Assembly: GCA_913774845.1 (NCBI GenBank)
Contig: CAJYJO010000048.1
Location: forward strand, 1 to 58,649
Direction of reading: 5' to 3'
Length of the DNA: 58,649 nt
Source: an uncultured Microbacterium sp.
GTDB taxonomy: Bacteria; Actinomycetota; Actinomycetes; Actinomycetales; Microbacteriaceae
Part shown: one piece after another, positions 1 through 8,587 of the stretch
How positions within the stretch are numbered: position 1 is the first letter of the stretch
Layout of the letters: every line of letters starts with the position of its first letter
Program-made: the position numbers and the translations under genes
Notes under the pieces: generated by a model
Databases searched by the model: none
Told to the model about the DNA's origin: nothing
The model's input: the letters and a program-made list of their open reading frames with translations, nothing else

Positions 1-121
1 CTACGCCGTGAAGAACTTCGGACGCAAAGAGATGACCACCTCGATCGTCGTGTCGTACTACTGGCACTTCGTCGACGTCGTCTGGATCGCCCTGTTCTTC
101 GTCATCTACTTCCTCAAGTAA
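1..121 (+). CDS. ctaE: Cytochrome c oxidase subunit III, C-terminal end (partial)
   Basis: Only the last 39 codons are present, read from base 2 to a TAA stop. The peptide includes [15 protein letters not shown] and ends in YFLK. The W-H-F-V-D-V-V-W pattern is the conserved last transmembrane helix of heme-copper oxidase subunit III. This subunit supports the proton-pumping core of the aa3 oxidase in the cytoplasmic membrane. The stop lies 15 bases before qcrC, the usual actinobacterial ctaE-qcrCAB operon, which fits the bc1-aa3 supercomplex. The start lies outside the window. Confidence 0.93.
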   Translation, partial: YAVKNFGRKEMTTSIVVSYYWHFVDVVWIALFFVIYFLK

Positions 122-136
122 GAGAGCAGTACCCAC

Positions 137-949
137 ATGGCACGCGAGAAGAAGACTCGTCGGTCGTCCGGGCGTCGTAGCCCCCTGGCCGCCGCAGCGC
201 TGATCGGCATCGGACTCCTCCTCACCGGAGGCGTCTACGCGGGCGCCTCGGCCGCGATGGCCGCCACCTCGAGCACCCCCGTGACCGAGGTCAACAACGC
301 CACGGCCGTCGAAGAGGGCCAGAAGCTCTTCCAGGCGAACTGCGCCACCTGCCACGGTCTCGACCTGCAGGGCAGCCAGCAGGGCCCGTCGCTCTTCGGT
401 GTCGGCGAGCTGTCGGTGCACTTCCAGGTGTCGACCGGCCGTATGCCGCTGCAGGCACAGGGCCCGCAGGCTCCGGTCAAGCCCCCGCAGTTCACCGAGG
501 AGCAGGTCAACGCGATCGCGGCGTACGTGCAGGCGTCCGCACCCGGCCCCGCGTACCCGTCGGCCGACCTGCTCGACGGCGAAGGCGACCTGTCGCACGG
601 CGCCGAGCTGTTCCGCATCAACTGCGCGATGTGCCACAACGTCGCCGGCGCCGGCGGTGCGCTGACCGAGGGCAAGTGGGCCCCCGACCTGCACACCACC
701 ACTCCGGTGAACATCTACGCGGCCATGGTCACGGGCCCGCAGAACATGCCGGTCTTCAACGACCTCAACCTCACCCCCGAAGACAAGCGCGACGTCATCT
801 CGTACCTCATGTACCTGCAGAAGAACGACTCGCCCGGTGGCTACGCCCTCGGTTCGCTCGGTCCGGTCTCCGAGGGTCTGTTCATCTGGATCTTCGGGAT
901 CGGGGCGCTCATCGCCCTGACCGTGTGGATCACGGCGAAGTCCAACTGA
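137..949 (+). CDS. qcrC: Cytochrome bc1 complex di-heme cytochrome c subunit
   Basis: This 270-residue protein carries two heme c motifs, CATCH (residues 69-73) and CAMCH (about 163-167), each in a small cytochrome c domain. A hydrophobic segment near residues 17-40 serves as signal or anchor, and a transmembrane helix lies near the C terminus (LFIWIFGIGALIALTVWI). In Actinobacteria this subunit replaces cytochrome c1 and soluble cytochrome c: it takes electrons from the Rieske centre and hands them directly to subunit II of the aa3 oxidase. It is second in ctaE-qcrC-qcrA-qcrB. Length and domain order are normal for the family. Confidence 0.96.
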   Translation: MAREKKTRRSSGRRSPLAAAALIGIGLLLTGGVYAGASAAMAATSSTPVTEVNNATAVEEGQKLFQANCATCHGLDLQGSQQGPSLFGVGELSVHFQVSTGRMPLQAQGPQAPVKPPQFTEEQVNAIAAYVQASAPGPAYPSADLLDGEGDLSHGAELFRINCAMCHNVAGAGGALTEGKWAPDLHTTTPVNIYAAMVTGPQNMPVFNDLNLTPEDKRDVISYLMYLQKNDSPGGYALGSLGPVSEGLFIWIFGIGALIALTVWITAKSN

Positions 950-988
950 CCGTCGTCTTCGACATCACGTAAACGCACGAGGAGCACC

Positions 989-2047
989 ATGGCACACGAG
1001 GACGACGCACTCGAGCACGAGAGGGCTTCCTGGAAGCCCGGCTCGGGGCTCGCCGTCGCGGTTCCCGACGCCGCCCAGAACCCGGGCCTGCCGGGTCACC
1101 GTCAGCGTATGACCGACAAAGACCCGCAAGAGATGAAGCGCGCGGTCCGAACGGTCTACACGCTGTTCTACATTTCGGTCGCGGCGAGCATCTTCGCGAG
1201 CATCGCGTACATGATCTTCCCGATCGAGTCGGGCTCGCTGATCGACATCCGCTACAACAACCTCTTCATCGGCCTCGGCATCGCCTTCGCGCTCCTCGCG
1301 ATCGGCATCGGCACCATCCACTGGGGCAAGTCGGTCATGTCCGACAAGGAGTACATCGAGGACCGCCACGCCACCCGTGGTCGTGACCAGGTCCGCGAGG
1401 GCGCGGTCAACGTCTTCGTCGAGGCCGAGAAGGACTCCGGCTTCGGTCGTCGCGAGATCATCCGCAACTCGCTGTTCGCCGCGCTCGTCGCGTCGGTCAT
1501 CCCCGGCATCACGCTGTTCCGCGGTCTCGCTCCGCAGGACGCCGACCCGGTGAAGCTCCTCAGCCACACCATGTGGAAAGAGGGCATGCGACTGACGCAC
1601 GACCCCTCGGGTCGTCCGATCCGCGCCGCCGACGTCACCCTCGGCTCCGCCTTCCACGTCATCCCCGAAGAGCTCGCCGGCCTCGGCCACGACGAGGGAT
1701 ATCTCGAAGAGAAGGCCAAGGCGATCGTGCTGCTCATGCGCATGCAGCCCGAGCAGCTCAACCCCGAGACCAACAACCTGGACTGGTCGTACGACGGCAT
1801 CATCGCGTACTCCAAGGTCTGCACCCACGTGGGTTGCCCCGTGGCACTGTACGAGCAGCAGACCCACCACCTCCTGTGCCCCTGCCACCAGTCGCAGTTC
1901 GACGTCGCCAACGGTGCGGCCGTCATCTTCGGCCCGGCCGCCCGTCCCCTGCCGCAGCTCCCCATCACCGTCGACGCCGAGGGCTACCTCGTCGCTCAGA
2001 GTGACTTCCACGAGCCCGTCGGCCCCAGCTTCTGGGAGCGCTCATGA
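989..2047 (+). CDS. qcrA: Ubiquinol-cytochrome c reductase Rieske iron-sulfur subunit
   Basis: This 352-residue protein has three predicted membrane helices (two near residues 50-112, one near 160-180) and a C-terminal Rieske fold. The two cluster-binding boxes are CTHVGC (about residues 278-283) and CPCHQS (about 297-302); each supplies one Cys and one His to the 2Fe-2S centre. It moves electrons from menaquinol at the Qo site of QcrB to the hemes of QcrC. Three helices rather than one is the actinobacterial form. Its TGA stop overlaps the qcrB ATG (ATGA), which implies translational coupling. Confidence 0.96.
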   Translation: MAHEDDALEHERASWKPGSGLAVAVPDAAQNPGLPGHRQRMTDKDPQEMKRAVRTVYTLFYISVAASIFASIAYMIFPIESGSLIDIRYNNLFIGLGIAFALLAIGIGTIHWGKSVMSDKEYIEDRHATRGRDQVREGAVNVFVEAEKDSGFGRREIIRNSLFAALVASVIPGITLFRGLAPQDADPVKLLSHTMWKEGMRLTHDPSGRPIRAADVTLGSAFHVIPEELAGLGHDEGYLEEKAKAIVLLMRMQPEQLNPETNNLDWSYDGIIAYSKVCTHVGCPVALYEQQTHHLLCPCHQSQFDVANGAAVIFGPAARPLPQLPITVDAEGYLVAQSDFHEPVGPSFWERS

Positions 2048-3888
2048 GCACCGGTACCCACCCCACCGAGAACGTCGTCACTGAGCCGGCCGTGTACTCC
2101 GGTCCGCCGCAGGCGCCCGCCGGCCGTGACGGCAAGCCGCTCGGCGGCCGCTTCGTCGGCGCTGCGGCCAACTACCTCGACGAGCGCACGAGCATGTCGG
2201 GCCTGGTCAAGGAGCTCGGTCGCAAGATCTTCCCCGACCACTGGTCGTTCATGCTCGGCGAGATCGCGTTGTGGAGCTTCGTCGTCGTGCTGCTGTCCGG
2301 CACGTTCCTGACGTTCTTCTTCCAGGCGTCCATGGTCGAGACGCACTACAACGGCGCCTACGAGCCCATGCGCGGCATCGCGATGTCGGCGGCTATGGAG
2401 TCCGCGCTGCACATCTCGTTCGACCTGCGCGGCGGTCTGCTGGTCCGCCAGATCCACCACTGGGCCGCTCTGGTCTTCGTGGCCGGCATCGGCGTGCACA
2501 TGCTCCGCGTGTTCTTCACCGGCGCGTTCCGCAAGCCGCGCGAGCTCAACTGGGTCGTGGGCTTCATCCTCTTCATCCTGGCGATGGCCGAGGGCTTCAC
2601 CGGCTACTCGCTCCCCGACGACCTGCTCTCGGGCAACGGTCTGCGCATCATCGACGGCATGATCAAGGGTCTGCCCATCATCGGCACCTGGACCTCGTTC
2701 CTGCTGTTCGGCGGAGAGTTCCCGGGTACCGCGATCGTCGGACGCCTGTACACGCTGCACATCCTCCTCCTGCCGGCGATCCTCGTCGCGCTGCTGGCCG
2801 TGCACCTCATGCTGATGATCATCAACAAGCACACGCAGTTCGCCGGCCCCGCCCGCACGAACAGCAATGTCGTGGGCTACCCGATCCTCCCCGTGTACGC
2901 GTCCAAGATGGGCGGCTTCTTCTTCATCACGTTCGGTGTGATCGTGCTGATCGCCGCGCTCGTGACGATCAACCCCATCTGGAACTACGGCCCGTACGAC
3001 CCGTCCCCGGTGTCGGCCGGAACGCAGCCCGACTGGTACATCGGCTTCGCCGACGGTGCTCTGCGTCTCGTACCGCCGCACCTCGAGTTCGTGCTGTGGG
3101 GCCACACCTGGTCGTGGAACATCATCTTCCCGGTGGCCGTCCTAGGTCTGTTCATCGTGCTGGTGCTCGTCTACCCCTTCATCGAGGCGTGGGTCACCGG
3201 AGACAAGCGCGAGCACCACATCGCCCAGCGTCCGCGCAACGCAGCGACCCGTACCGCGATCGGTGCCGCCGGCGTCACGTTCTACGCCGTCATGTGGGCA
3301 GCTGCATCGTCCGACATCATCGCGACCCACTTCCACCTCACGATGGAGGGCGTCATCCACGCCCTGCAGGCCCTGCTCATCCTCGGCCCGATCCTCGCCT
3401 ACTTCGTCACCAAGCGCATCTGCATCGCGCTGCAGAAGAAGGACCGCGAGATCGCCCTGCACGGCTACGAGTCGGGCCGCATCGTGCGCCTGCCCGGCGG
3501 CGAGTACATCGAGGTCCACCAGCCCGTCGACGAGTTCGAGCGCTGGAAGCTGGTCGACAACGAGACGTACGAGCCCCTCGTGGTCCGTCCCAACGACAAG
3601 GGGCAGATCCCCTGGCACGAGAACATCCGTGCCTCGGTGTCGCGCTGGTTCTTCGAGGACCGTCTCGCTCCCCTCACGCAGGCCGAGCTCGACGCCGCGG
3701 TGGCTCACCAGCACCACGAGCTCGACCACATCGCCCACGAGGAGACCGACGAGATCGCCGGCGCCAACGCCCGCGCCGACGAAGACGGTCGCCCCCGCAA
3801 CGCTGTCGGCGAGCGTGTCGAGGTCGAGATCCCGGCTCCCAAGGGGCTGCAGGAGCGCAACCGCCCGAACGGCGACACGAGCGAGTAA
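2044..3888 (+). CDS. qcrB: Cytochrome bc1 complex cytochrome b subunit
   Basis: This 614-residue multi-helix membrane protein carries heme b ligand histidines in paired helices (HHWAALVFVAGIGVHMLR and HILLLPAILVALLAVHLMLM). The Qo-site motif appears as PDWY, where many homologues have PEWY. The C-terminal extension of about 100 charged residues (for example HQHHELDHIAHEETDE) is typical of actinobacterial QcrB. It oxidises menaquinol and passes electrons to QcrA and to heme bH. It is the last gene of the operon and is followed directly by a strong intrinsic terminator. Confidence 0.96.
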   Translation: MSTGTHPTENVVTEPAVYSGPPQAPAGRDGKPLGGRFVGAAANYLDERTSMSGLVKELGRKIFPDHWSFMLGEIALWSFVVVLLSGTFLTFFFQASMVETHYNGAYEPMRGIAMSAAMESALHISFDLRGGLLVRQIHHWAALVFVAGIGVHMLRVFFTGAFRKPRELNWVVGFILFILAMAEGFTGYSLPDDLLSGNGLRIIDGMIKGLPIIGTWTSFLLFGGEFPGTAIVGRLYTLHILLLPAILVALLAVHLMLMIINKHTQFAGPARTNSNVVGYPILPVYASKMGGFFFITFGVIVLIAALVTINPIWNYGPYDPSPVSAGTQPDWYIGFADGALRLVPPHLEFVLWGHTWSWNIIFPVAVLGLFIVLVLVYPFIEAWVTGDKREHHIAQRPRNAATRTAIGAAGVTFYAVMWAAASSDIIATHFHLTMEGVIHALQALLILGPILAYFVTKRICIALQKKDREIALHGYESGRIVRLPGGEYIEVHQPVDEFERWKLVDNETYEPLVVRPNDKGQIPWHENIRASVSRWFFEDRLAPLTQAELDAAVAHQHHELDHIAHEETDEIAGANARADEDGRPRNAVGERVEVEIPAPKGLQERNRPNGDTSE

Positions 3889-3900
3889 CTGCTTGCCTGA

Positions 3901-3930
3901 GAAACCCCGGTGCTTCGGCGCCGGGGTTTC
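3901..3930 (+). terminator. Intrinsic terminator after qcrB
   Basis: A perfect 10-bp stem (GAAACCCCGG pairing with CCGGGGTTTC) encloses a 10-base loop 12 bases after the qcrB stop. Because the stem starts with GAAA, its other strand ends in TTTC and continues TTGCG, giving a short U-rich tail. Confidence 0.85.
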
Positions 3931-3947
3931 TTGCGTTACAGGGCGTC

Positions 3948-4021
3948 CTGCCAACTGTGGTGTCCAGCCGACCGCCCGGCGACAGCAGTCCGGCTCGGAC
4001 ACGGCGCGCGGGTTCTGGCAG
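3948..4021. repeat. Large imperfect inverted repeat between qcrB terminator and rhodanese gene
   Basis: The outer arms CTGCCA and TGGCAG and the inner arms GTGTCCAGCCG and CGGCTCGGACAC can pair, with bulges, around a C+G-rich loop. It lies in a 199-base gap after the qcrB terminator. There is no U-tract, so it is not an obvious terminator. It could be an intergenic repeat family member or a structured RNA end. Confidence 0.4.
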
Positions 4022-4074
4022 AGATACGCGGGGGCATGGCATCCGGTCCCCTCCCCCGGCTGCTCGCTGGCCCT

Positions 4075-4080
4075 TAGCGT
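4075..4080 (+). promoter_or_regulatory. Candidate -10 box (TAGCGT), leaderless start of the rhodanese gene
   Basis: The TANNNT hexamer ends 7 bases before the ATG at 4088, so transcription would begin at or next to the start codon. There is no Shine-Dalgarno sequence in the 7-base spacer. Confidence 0.5.
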
Positions 4081-4087
4081 GTGAGAC

Positions 4088-4495
4088 ATGACCGACGCAC
4101 AGGACTACTTCTCCCGCCGTCTCGCTTTCGAGACGGATCCGTCCGACGTCTACGCCGCGCAACGACGCGGGGAAGACCTCATCCTCGTCGACGTCCGGGG
4201 CGACGAGGCGTGGGCTCAGGGGCGCATCACCGGCGCCATCCACATGCCCTATCGGCAGATCGCCGACAGGGGCCCCGCGGAGATCCCGGTGGGAACTCCG
4301 GTCGTCGTATATTGCTGGAGCCCCGGCTGCAACGCCGGGCAGAAAGGCGCTCTCGCCTTCGCTCAGCTGGGGTACGAGGTGCGCGAGATGATCGGCGGCT
4401 ACGAGTACTGGGTCCGCGAAGGTCAGCCGACCGAGAATGACGAGGGTCCGCGCGAGCGTGTCTTCGATCCCACCGTGATGGTCGTGCGCTCCTGA
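4088..4495 (+). CDS. Rhodanese-like domain protein
   Basis: This 135-residue protein is a single rhodanese domain. ILVDVRGDEAW (about residues 36-46) is the CH2A-like strand, GAIHMPY (about 55-61) follows, and YCWSPGCNAG (about 76-85) is the active-site loop with the likely catalytic Cys right after VVVY. A second Cys five residues on is unusual and could form a disulfide with it. Rhodaneses move sulfane sulfur or act as thiol sensors; the acceptor here is unknown. It lies between the bc1 operon and a peptidase gene. Confidence 0.85.
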   Translation: MTDAQDYFSRRLAFETDPSDVYAAQRRGEDLILVDVRGDEAWAQGRITGAIHMPYRQIADRGPAEIPVGTPVVVYCWSPGCNAGQKGALAFAQLGYEVREMIGGYEYWVREGQPTENDEGPRERVFDPTVMVVRS

Positions 4496-4521
4496 CCGTG
4501 GAGCACCGCACCGGAGGCCGT

Positions 4522-4527
4522 TAGGAT
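4522..4527 (+). promoter_or_regulatory. Candidate -10 box (TAGGAT), leaderless start of pip
   Basis: TAGGAT is followed by 6 bases and the ATG at 4534. The spacing predicts a transcript that starts at the start codon; no ribosome binding site is visible in the spacer. Confidence 0.55.
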
Positions 4528-4533
4528 TCCGAG

Positions 4534-5484
4534 ATGCAGCATCCTCCCCTCCAGCCGTTCGCGTCCGGGTTCGTGGACAGGCCCGACGGCGCTCGGTTGT
4601 TCTGGGAGACCTCCGGCAACCCGCAGGGGCGACCGGCACTCTATCTGCACGGCGGCCCCGGCGGCGGGCTGGGCAAGGGCGGGTATCGGCGACGCTTCGA
4701 CCCCGACCTCCACCTCATCGTGGGGATCGATCAGCGCGGCTGCGGACAGAGCACGCCCTGGGCCGCCGATGACCTGTCGACCCTGCGGCATCAGACCATG
4801 GCCGATCTGCTGGCGGACATCGAGGCCGTCCGCGAAGAACTCGGCATCGCTCGGTGGCTCCTTCACGGGGTGTCCTGGGGGTCCACCCTCGCACTGGCCT
4901 ACGCCCTCGAGCACCCCGATCGGGTCAGCGAGATCGTCAACCTCGCCGTGACGACCGGCAGCCGGTGGGAGGTGGACTGGATCACCGACGGCATCTCCCC
5001 CGTGTTTCCAGAGGCCTATGCGCGCCTGCGCTCGCTGCTGCGTGCGGATGAGCGCACGATCGAGGGCTACGCGAGGCTCCTGACCGACCCCGACCCGGTC
5101 GTGCGGCAGAGAGCCGGTGACCAGTGGGACGAGTGGGAGGCCACGCACATGTCGCTCGGGCCGCTCGCCACTCCCGCACCGTTACACGCTGACGAACGCC
5201 ACCGGCTGAACTTCGCCACCCTGGTCACGCACTACTGGGCGCGGGACTGCTTCCTCCCGGGCGCCGAAGCCGTGCTCGCCCGTGCGCACGAACTCGCCGG
5301 CATCCCCGGGGTCCTCGTCCACGGACGGCGAGACATCAGCGGTCCCGCGCTGACCGCGTGGTCACTGCACCGGGCCTGGCCGGGATCTCGCCTCGAGATC
5401 GTCGAAGAGGACGGGCACGGCGGGCCACGCAGCGCACATCTGTGTCAGGAGGCCATGGACGCGTTCGCACGCGCGGACCGGTAG
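4534..5484 (+). CDS. pip: Proline iminopeptidase (alpha/beta hydrolase)
   Basis: This 316-residue alpha/beta hydrolase of the S33 peptidase family has the HGGPGGG oxyanion segment (about residues 39-45), the nucleophile elbow GVSWGS (about 109-114) with Ser in the S33 consensus GxSWGS, and an acid/His end (VHGRRDISGP, then EEDGHGG). DQRGCGQSTPW matches the family signature DQRGxGxS. It releases N-terminal proline from peptides in the cytoplasm. It ends in a TAG stop and converges with the PP2C gene. Confidence 0.93.
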   Translation: MQHPPLQPFASGFVDRPDGARLFWETSGNPQGRPALYLHGGPGGGLGKGGYRRRFDPDLHLIVGIDQRGCGQSTPWAADDLSTLRHQTMADLLADIEAVREELGIARWLLHGVSWGSTLALAYALEHPDRVSEIVNLAVTTGSRWEVDWITDGISPVFPEAYARLRSLLRADERTIEGYARLLTDPDPVVRQRAGDQWDEWEATHMSLGPLATPAPLHADERHRLNFATLVTHYWARDCFLPGAEAVLARAHELAGIPGVLVHGRRDISGPALTAWSLHRAWPGSRLEIVEEDGHGGPRSAHLCQEAMDAFARADR

Positions 5485-5574
5485 AAACGGTCGCCCGTCG
5501 GGTGCGCAGCTCCGTACGGGACGACAGACGGAGGGCGATCAGGGATGAGCACCGTGCGTCCCCTCGGCGAGCGT

Positions 5575-5597
5575 TCGCGAGCACGCAGCGCTCGCGA
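5575..5597. terminator. Possible bidirectional hairpin between convergent genes
   Basis: A perfect 8-bp inverted repeat (TCGCGAGC and GCTCGCGA) with a 7-base loop lies between the pip stop (5484) and the PP2C stop (5603). There is no T-run on either side, so termination is inferred from position only. Confidence 0.35.
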
Positions 5598-5602
5598 CCG
5601 CG

Positions 5603-6394
5603 TCAGGCCGTCTCGACGTCTTCGGCGAACCAACGGGCGGCAGAGCCGAAGAACACCGGGTCGTCCGTCGTCGGCTCGCCATCGTCGACCACGTCGCACA
5701 CGACGACGGTGACGTTGTCGCGCGTACCGGCCTCGAGCGCCAGCGCAACCGCGGATGCCGCTGCGGAACGTGCATCGTCGGCCTCGGCGATCAGACGCGC
5801 AACATCGGCCTCGGGCACGTAGTCGGTGAGTCCGTCGCTGCAGAGCATCCACCGATCGCCCACCTGCGGAGGCCGCTCCGCCACGGAGACCACGTCGCCC
5901 TCGGCGCCACCGAGCGAGGCCGTGATGATGTTCCGGCGCGGGTGCGCCGCCGCCGCCTCGGGCGGGATGATGCCATGGTCGACCAGGGCCTGCACGTAGG
6001 AGTCATCGCGCGTCTCGCGGGAGAATGCACCGTCGCGCAGCAGATAGGCACGCGAATCACCCGTGTGGGCGAGGAGAAGATCGCCGGCCGAGCTGAGGAA
6101 GATGCCCGTGAACGTCGTCGCCATGCCCTCGAGTGCGGGGTCTCGCTCGACATGGGCACGGATGTCCCAGTTGGCCTCGCGGATGCGTACGAGGAGACCG
6201 TCCGCATCGAGGACGCTCCCCCGCGTGGCCACGAGACGGTGGACGAGGGCGGCGGAGGCGAGATCCCCCGAGGGCCCCCCGCCGACGCCATCCGCCACCG
6301 CCGCACCCCAGGACGCCGCGAAGGCGGCGTCCTGATTGGTGGGACGGTGGGCGCCGGCGTCGGAGACGGCGGCCGCGATCAGCCGGACGGGCAC
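5603..6394 (-). CDS. PP2C-family Ser/Thr protein phosphatase
   Basis: This 263-residue protein is a lone PP2C domain without a membrane segment. Motifs in order are SDAGAHRPTNQDA (near the N terminus), AVADGVGG (metal-binding Asp-Gly), LLAHTGDSRAYLLR, MLCSDGLTDYV and RDNVTVVVCDV. These Asp residues hold the two metal ions that activate water to remove phosphate from Ser/Thr. It starts at GTG, 4 bases after the ctaF stop, so it is probably the last gene of the ctaC-ctaD-ctaF transcript. It could counteract the PknL-like kinase in this window; that link is inference. Confidence 0.93.
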   Translation of the reverse strand: MPVRLIAAAVSDAGAHRPTNQDAAFAASWGAAVADGVGGGPSGDLASAALVHRLVATRGSVLDADGLLVRIREANWDIRAHVERDPALEGMATTFTGIFLSSAGDLLLAHTGDSRAYLLRDGAFSRETRDDSYVQALVDHGIIPPEAAAAHPRRNIITASLGGAEGDVVSVAERPPQVGDRWMLCSDGLTDYVPEADVARLIAEADDARSAAASAVALALEAGTRDNVTVVVCDVVDDGEPTTDDPVFFGSAARWFAEDVETA

Positions 6395-6398
6395 GGGA

Positions 6399-6815
6399 TC
6401 AGCGCGCGAAGTACCCGCGGTAGTACTCGTACACCCAGCCGACGATGGCGATCGCGAAGACCGCGAAGCCGACGGGGACGAGCCAGGTGCCCACCGCGAG
6501 ACCGATCACGGCGATCGCCGCGGACCCCGCGAGAACGATGGGCCACCACGACCACGGGCTGAACTCACCCATCTCGGGGTCACCGTCGTCGATGTCGGCG
6601 GTCAGGATGTCTTCCGGGAGGTCACCGTTCTGCGACTTGAGGACGCGTCCGATGTAGAAGGCGATCATCGCCGACATGAGGCCGAGGAAGGCCAGGGCGA
6701 CCGTTCCGACCCACTCGACGCCACCGTGCTGGAGCAGGCTCCACACCGTGTAGACGCCGGCGATCAGGAAGGCGAAGACCGCGAGGATCCACCAGAGTCC
6801 GACATTGGTACGCAT
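6399..6815 (-). CDS. ctaF: Cytochrome c oxidase subunit IV, actinobacterial type
   Basis: This 138-residue protein has four hydrophobic helices (starting WILAVFAFLIAGVYTVW and ending FAVFAIAIVGWVYEYYRG) with a polar, acidic loop in the middle. This layout matches CtaF, the small fourth subunit of the actinobacterial aa3 oxidase. It starts 2 bases after the ctaD stop and is followed 4 bases on by the PP2C gene. Confidence 0.93.
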   Translation of the reverse strand: MRTNVGLWWILAVFAFLIAGVYTVWSLLQHGGVEWVGTVALAFLGLMSAMIAFYIGRVLKSQNGDLPEDILTADIDDGDPEMGEFSPWSWWPIVLAGSAAIAVIGLAVGTWLVPVGFAVFAIAIVGWVYEYYRGYFAR

Positions 6816-6817
6816 CG

Positions 6818-8587
6818 TTACTTGACCTCTCCGGCGGCGGTGTCGACCACGGGTGTATCGGGCGCGTCCTTGACCGGGCCCACGCCGACCGGGATACCGG
6901 CCTCGGGGTGGTTCAGGTCGAAGGCGGGACGCTCGCTACGGATGCGCGGGATGGAGGTGAAGTTGTGACGCGGCGGCGGGCACGACGTGGCCCACTCGAG
7001 CGACGCTCCGTAGCCCCACGGGTCGTCGACCGTCACGCGCGGCGCCTTGCGAGCCGTGATCCAGACGTTCAGGAGGAACGGGATCATCGACGCGCCGAGG
7101 ATCATCGACCCCACCGTGGACAACTGGTTCTCCCACGTCCACCCGTCGGCGGCGGCGTAGTCGGCGTAGCGGCGGACCATGCCGTCGACACCGAGCCAGT
7201 GCTGGATGAGGAAGGTCATGTGGAAGCCGATGAACAGCATCCAGAAGTGCACCATGCCGAGACGCTCGTTGAGCATCTTCCCGGTCCACTTGGGCCACCA
7301 GAAGTAGAAGCCGGCGAACATCGCGAAGACCACGGTGCCGAACACGACGTAGTGGAAGTGCGCCACGACGAAGTACGAGTCGGAGAGGTGGAAGTCGAGC
7401 GGCGGCGACGCCAGGATGACGCCGGTCAGGCCACCGAAGACGAACGACACGAGGAAGCCGAGCGCGAAGACCATCGGCGTCTCGAACGTCACCGACCCGC
7501 GCCACAGCGTGCCGATCCAGTTGAAGATCTTCACGCCCGTGGGGACCGCGATGAGCATCGTCATGAGGGCGAAGAAGGGCAGCAGCACACCACCCGTGAC
7601 GTACATGTGGTGGGCCCACACGGCCACCGAGAGGGCGGCGATCGCGATGGTCGCGTAGACGAGCGTCTTGTACCCGAAGATCGGCTTACGGCTGAACACC
7701 GGGAAGATCTCCGACACGATGCCGAAGAACGGCAGCGCGATGATGTAGACCTCGGGGTGACCGAAGAACCAGAACAGGTGCTGCCACAGCAGCACGCCGC
7801 CGTTCTCAGGGCTGTAGATGTGGGCGCCGAGCACGCGGTCGGCGGCGGCGGCGAAGATGGCCGCGGCCAGCACGGGGAACGCCAGCAGGATCAGGATGCT
7901 CGTGATGAGCGTGTTCCAGGAGAAGATCGGCATGCGCCACATCGTCATACCGGGAGCGCGCATGGTCAGGATCGTGGTGATGAAGTTCACCGCACCGAGG
8001 ATCGTTCCGAAACCGCTGATGCCCAGACCCAGCATCCACAGGTTTCCACCGACGCCCGGCGAGAAGCTCGCGTTGGCGAGCGGCTGATAGGCGAACCAGC
8101 CGAACCCGGCGGCACCCTGCGGGGTGAGGAATCCGGAGACGGCGATCGTGGAGCCGAAGAGGAACAGCCAGAAGGCGAAGGCGTTCAGACGCGGGAACGC
8201 CACGTCGGGCGCACCGATCTGCAGCGGCAGCAGCGCGTTGGCGAAGCCGGCGAAGAGCGGCGTCGCGAACATGAGCAGCATGATCGTGCCGTGCATGGTG
8301 AAGAGCTGGTTGTACTGCTCTTTGGTCGGGATGATCTGCATCCCGGGCTCGAACAGCTCGGCGCGGATGATCAGCGCCATGACGCCGCCGAGCATGAAGA
8401 AGATGACGGAGGCGATCAGGTACATGTACCCGATGGTCTTGTGGTCGGTGGAGGTGATCCACTTGACGACCAGGTTGCCCTTCTGCTCGACACGCGTGGT
8501 GCTCAGCAGTGCGGCTTGACGCGGCGGGAGAGTCGTCGGGCGCGAAGCGCCCGTCCCCTGGAGCGGAAGCGTCGTGGCCATGATCAC
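6818..8587 (-). CDS. ctaD: Cytochrome c oxidase subunit I (aa3)
   Basis: This 589-residue heme-copper oxidase catalytic subunit carries the low-spin heme ligand region (MHGTIMLLM, about residue 96), the CuB/Tyr crosslink motif [10 protein letters not shown] (about 275), the CuB histidines WAHHMYV (about 323) and the heme a/a3 ligand pair AHFHYVVFG (about 407). It reduces oxygen to water and pumps protons. The GTG at 8587 overlaps the ctaC TGA stop (GTGA). An ATG at 8581, two codons in, is an equally possible start. Confidence 0.97.
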   Translation of the reverse strand: MIMATTLPLQGTGASRPTTLPPRQAALLSTTRVEQKGNLVVKWITSTDHKTIGYMYLIASVIFFMLGGVMALIIRAELFEPGMQIIPTKEQYNQLFTMHGTIMLLMFATPLFAGFANALLPLQIGAPDVAFPRLNAFAFWLFLFGSTIAVSGFLTPQGAAGFGWFAYQPLANASFSPGVGGNLWMLGLGISGFGTILGAVNFITTILTMRAPGMTMWRMPIFSWNTLITSILILLAFPVLAAAIFAAAADRVLGAHIYSPENGGVLLWQHLFWFFGHPEVYIIALPFFGIVSEIFPVFSRKPIFGYKTLVYATIAIAALSVAVWAHHMYVTGGVLLPFFALMTMLIAVPTGVKIFNWIGTLWRGSVTFETPMVFALGFLVSFVFGGLTGVILASPPLDFHLSDSYFVVAHFHYVVFGTVVFAMFAGFYFWWPKWTGKMLNERLGMVHFWMLFIGFHMTFLIQHWLGVDGMVRRYADYAAADGWTWENQLSTVGSMILGASMIPFLLNVWITARKAPRVTVDDPWGYGASLEWATSCPPPRHNFTSIPRIRSERPAFDLNHPEAGIPVGVGPVKDAPDTPVVDTAAGEVK

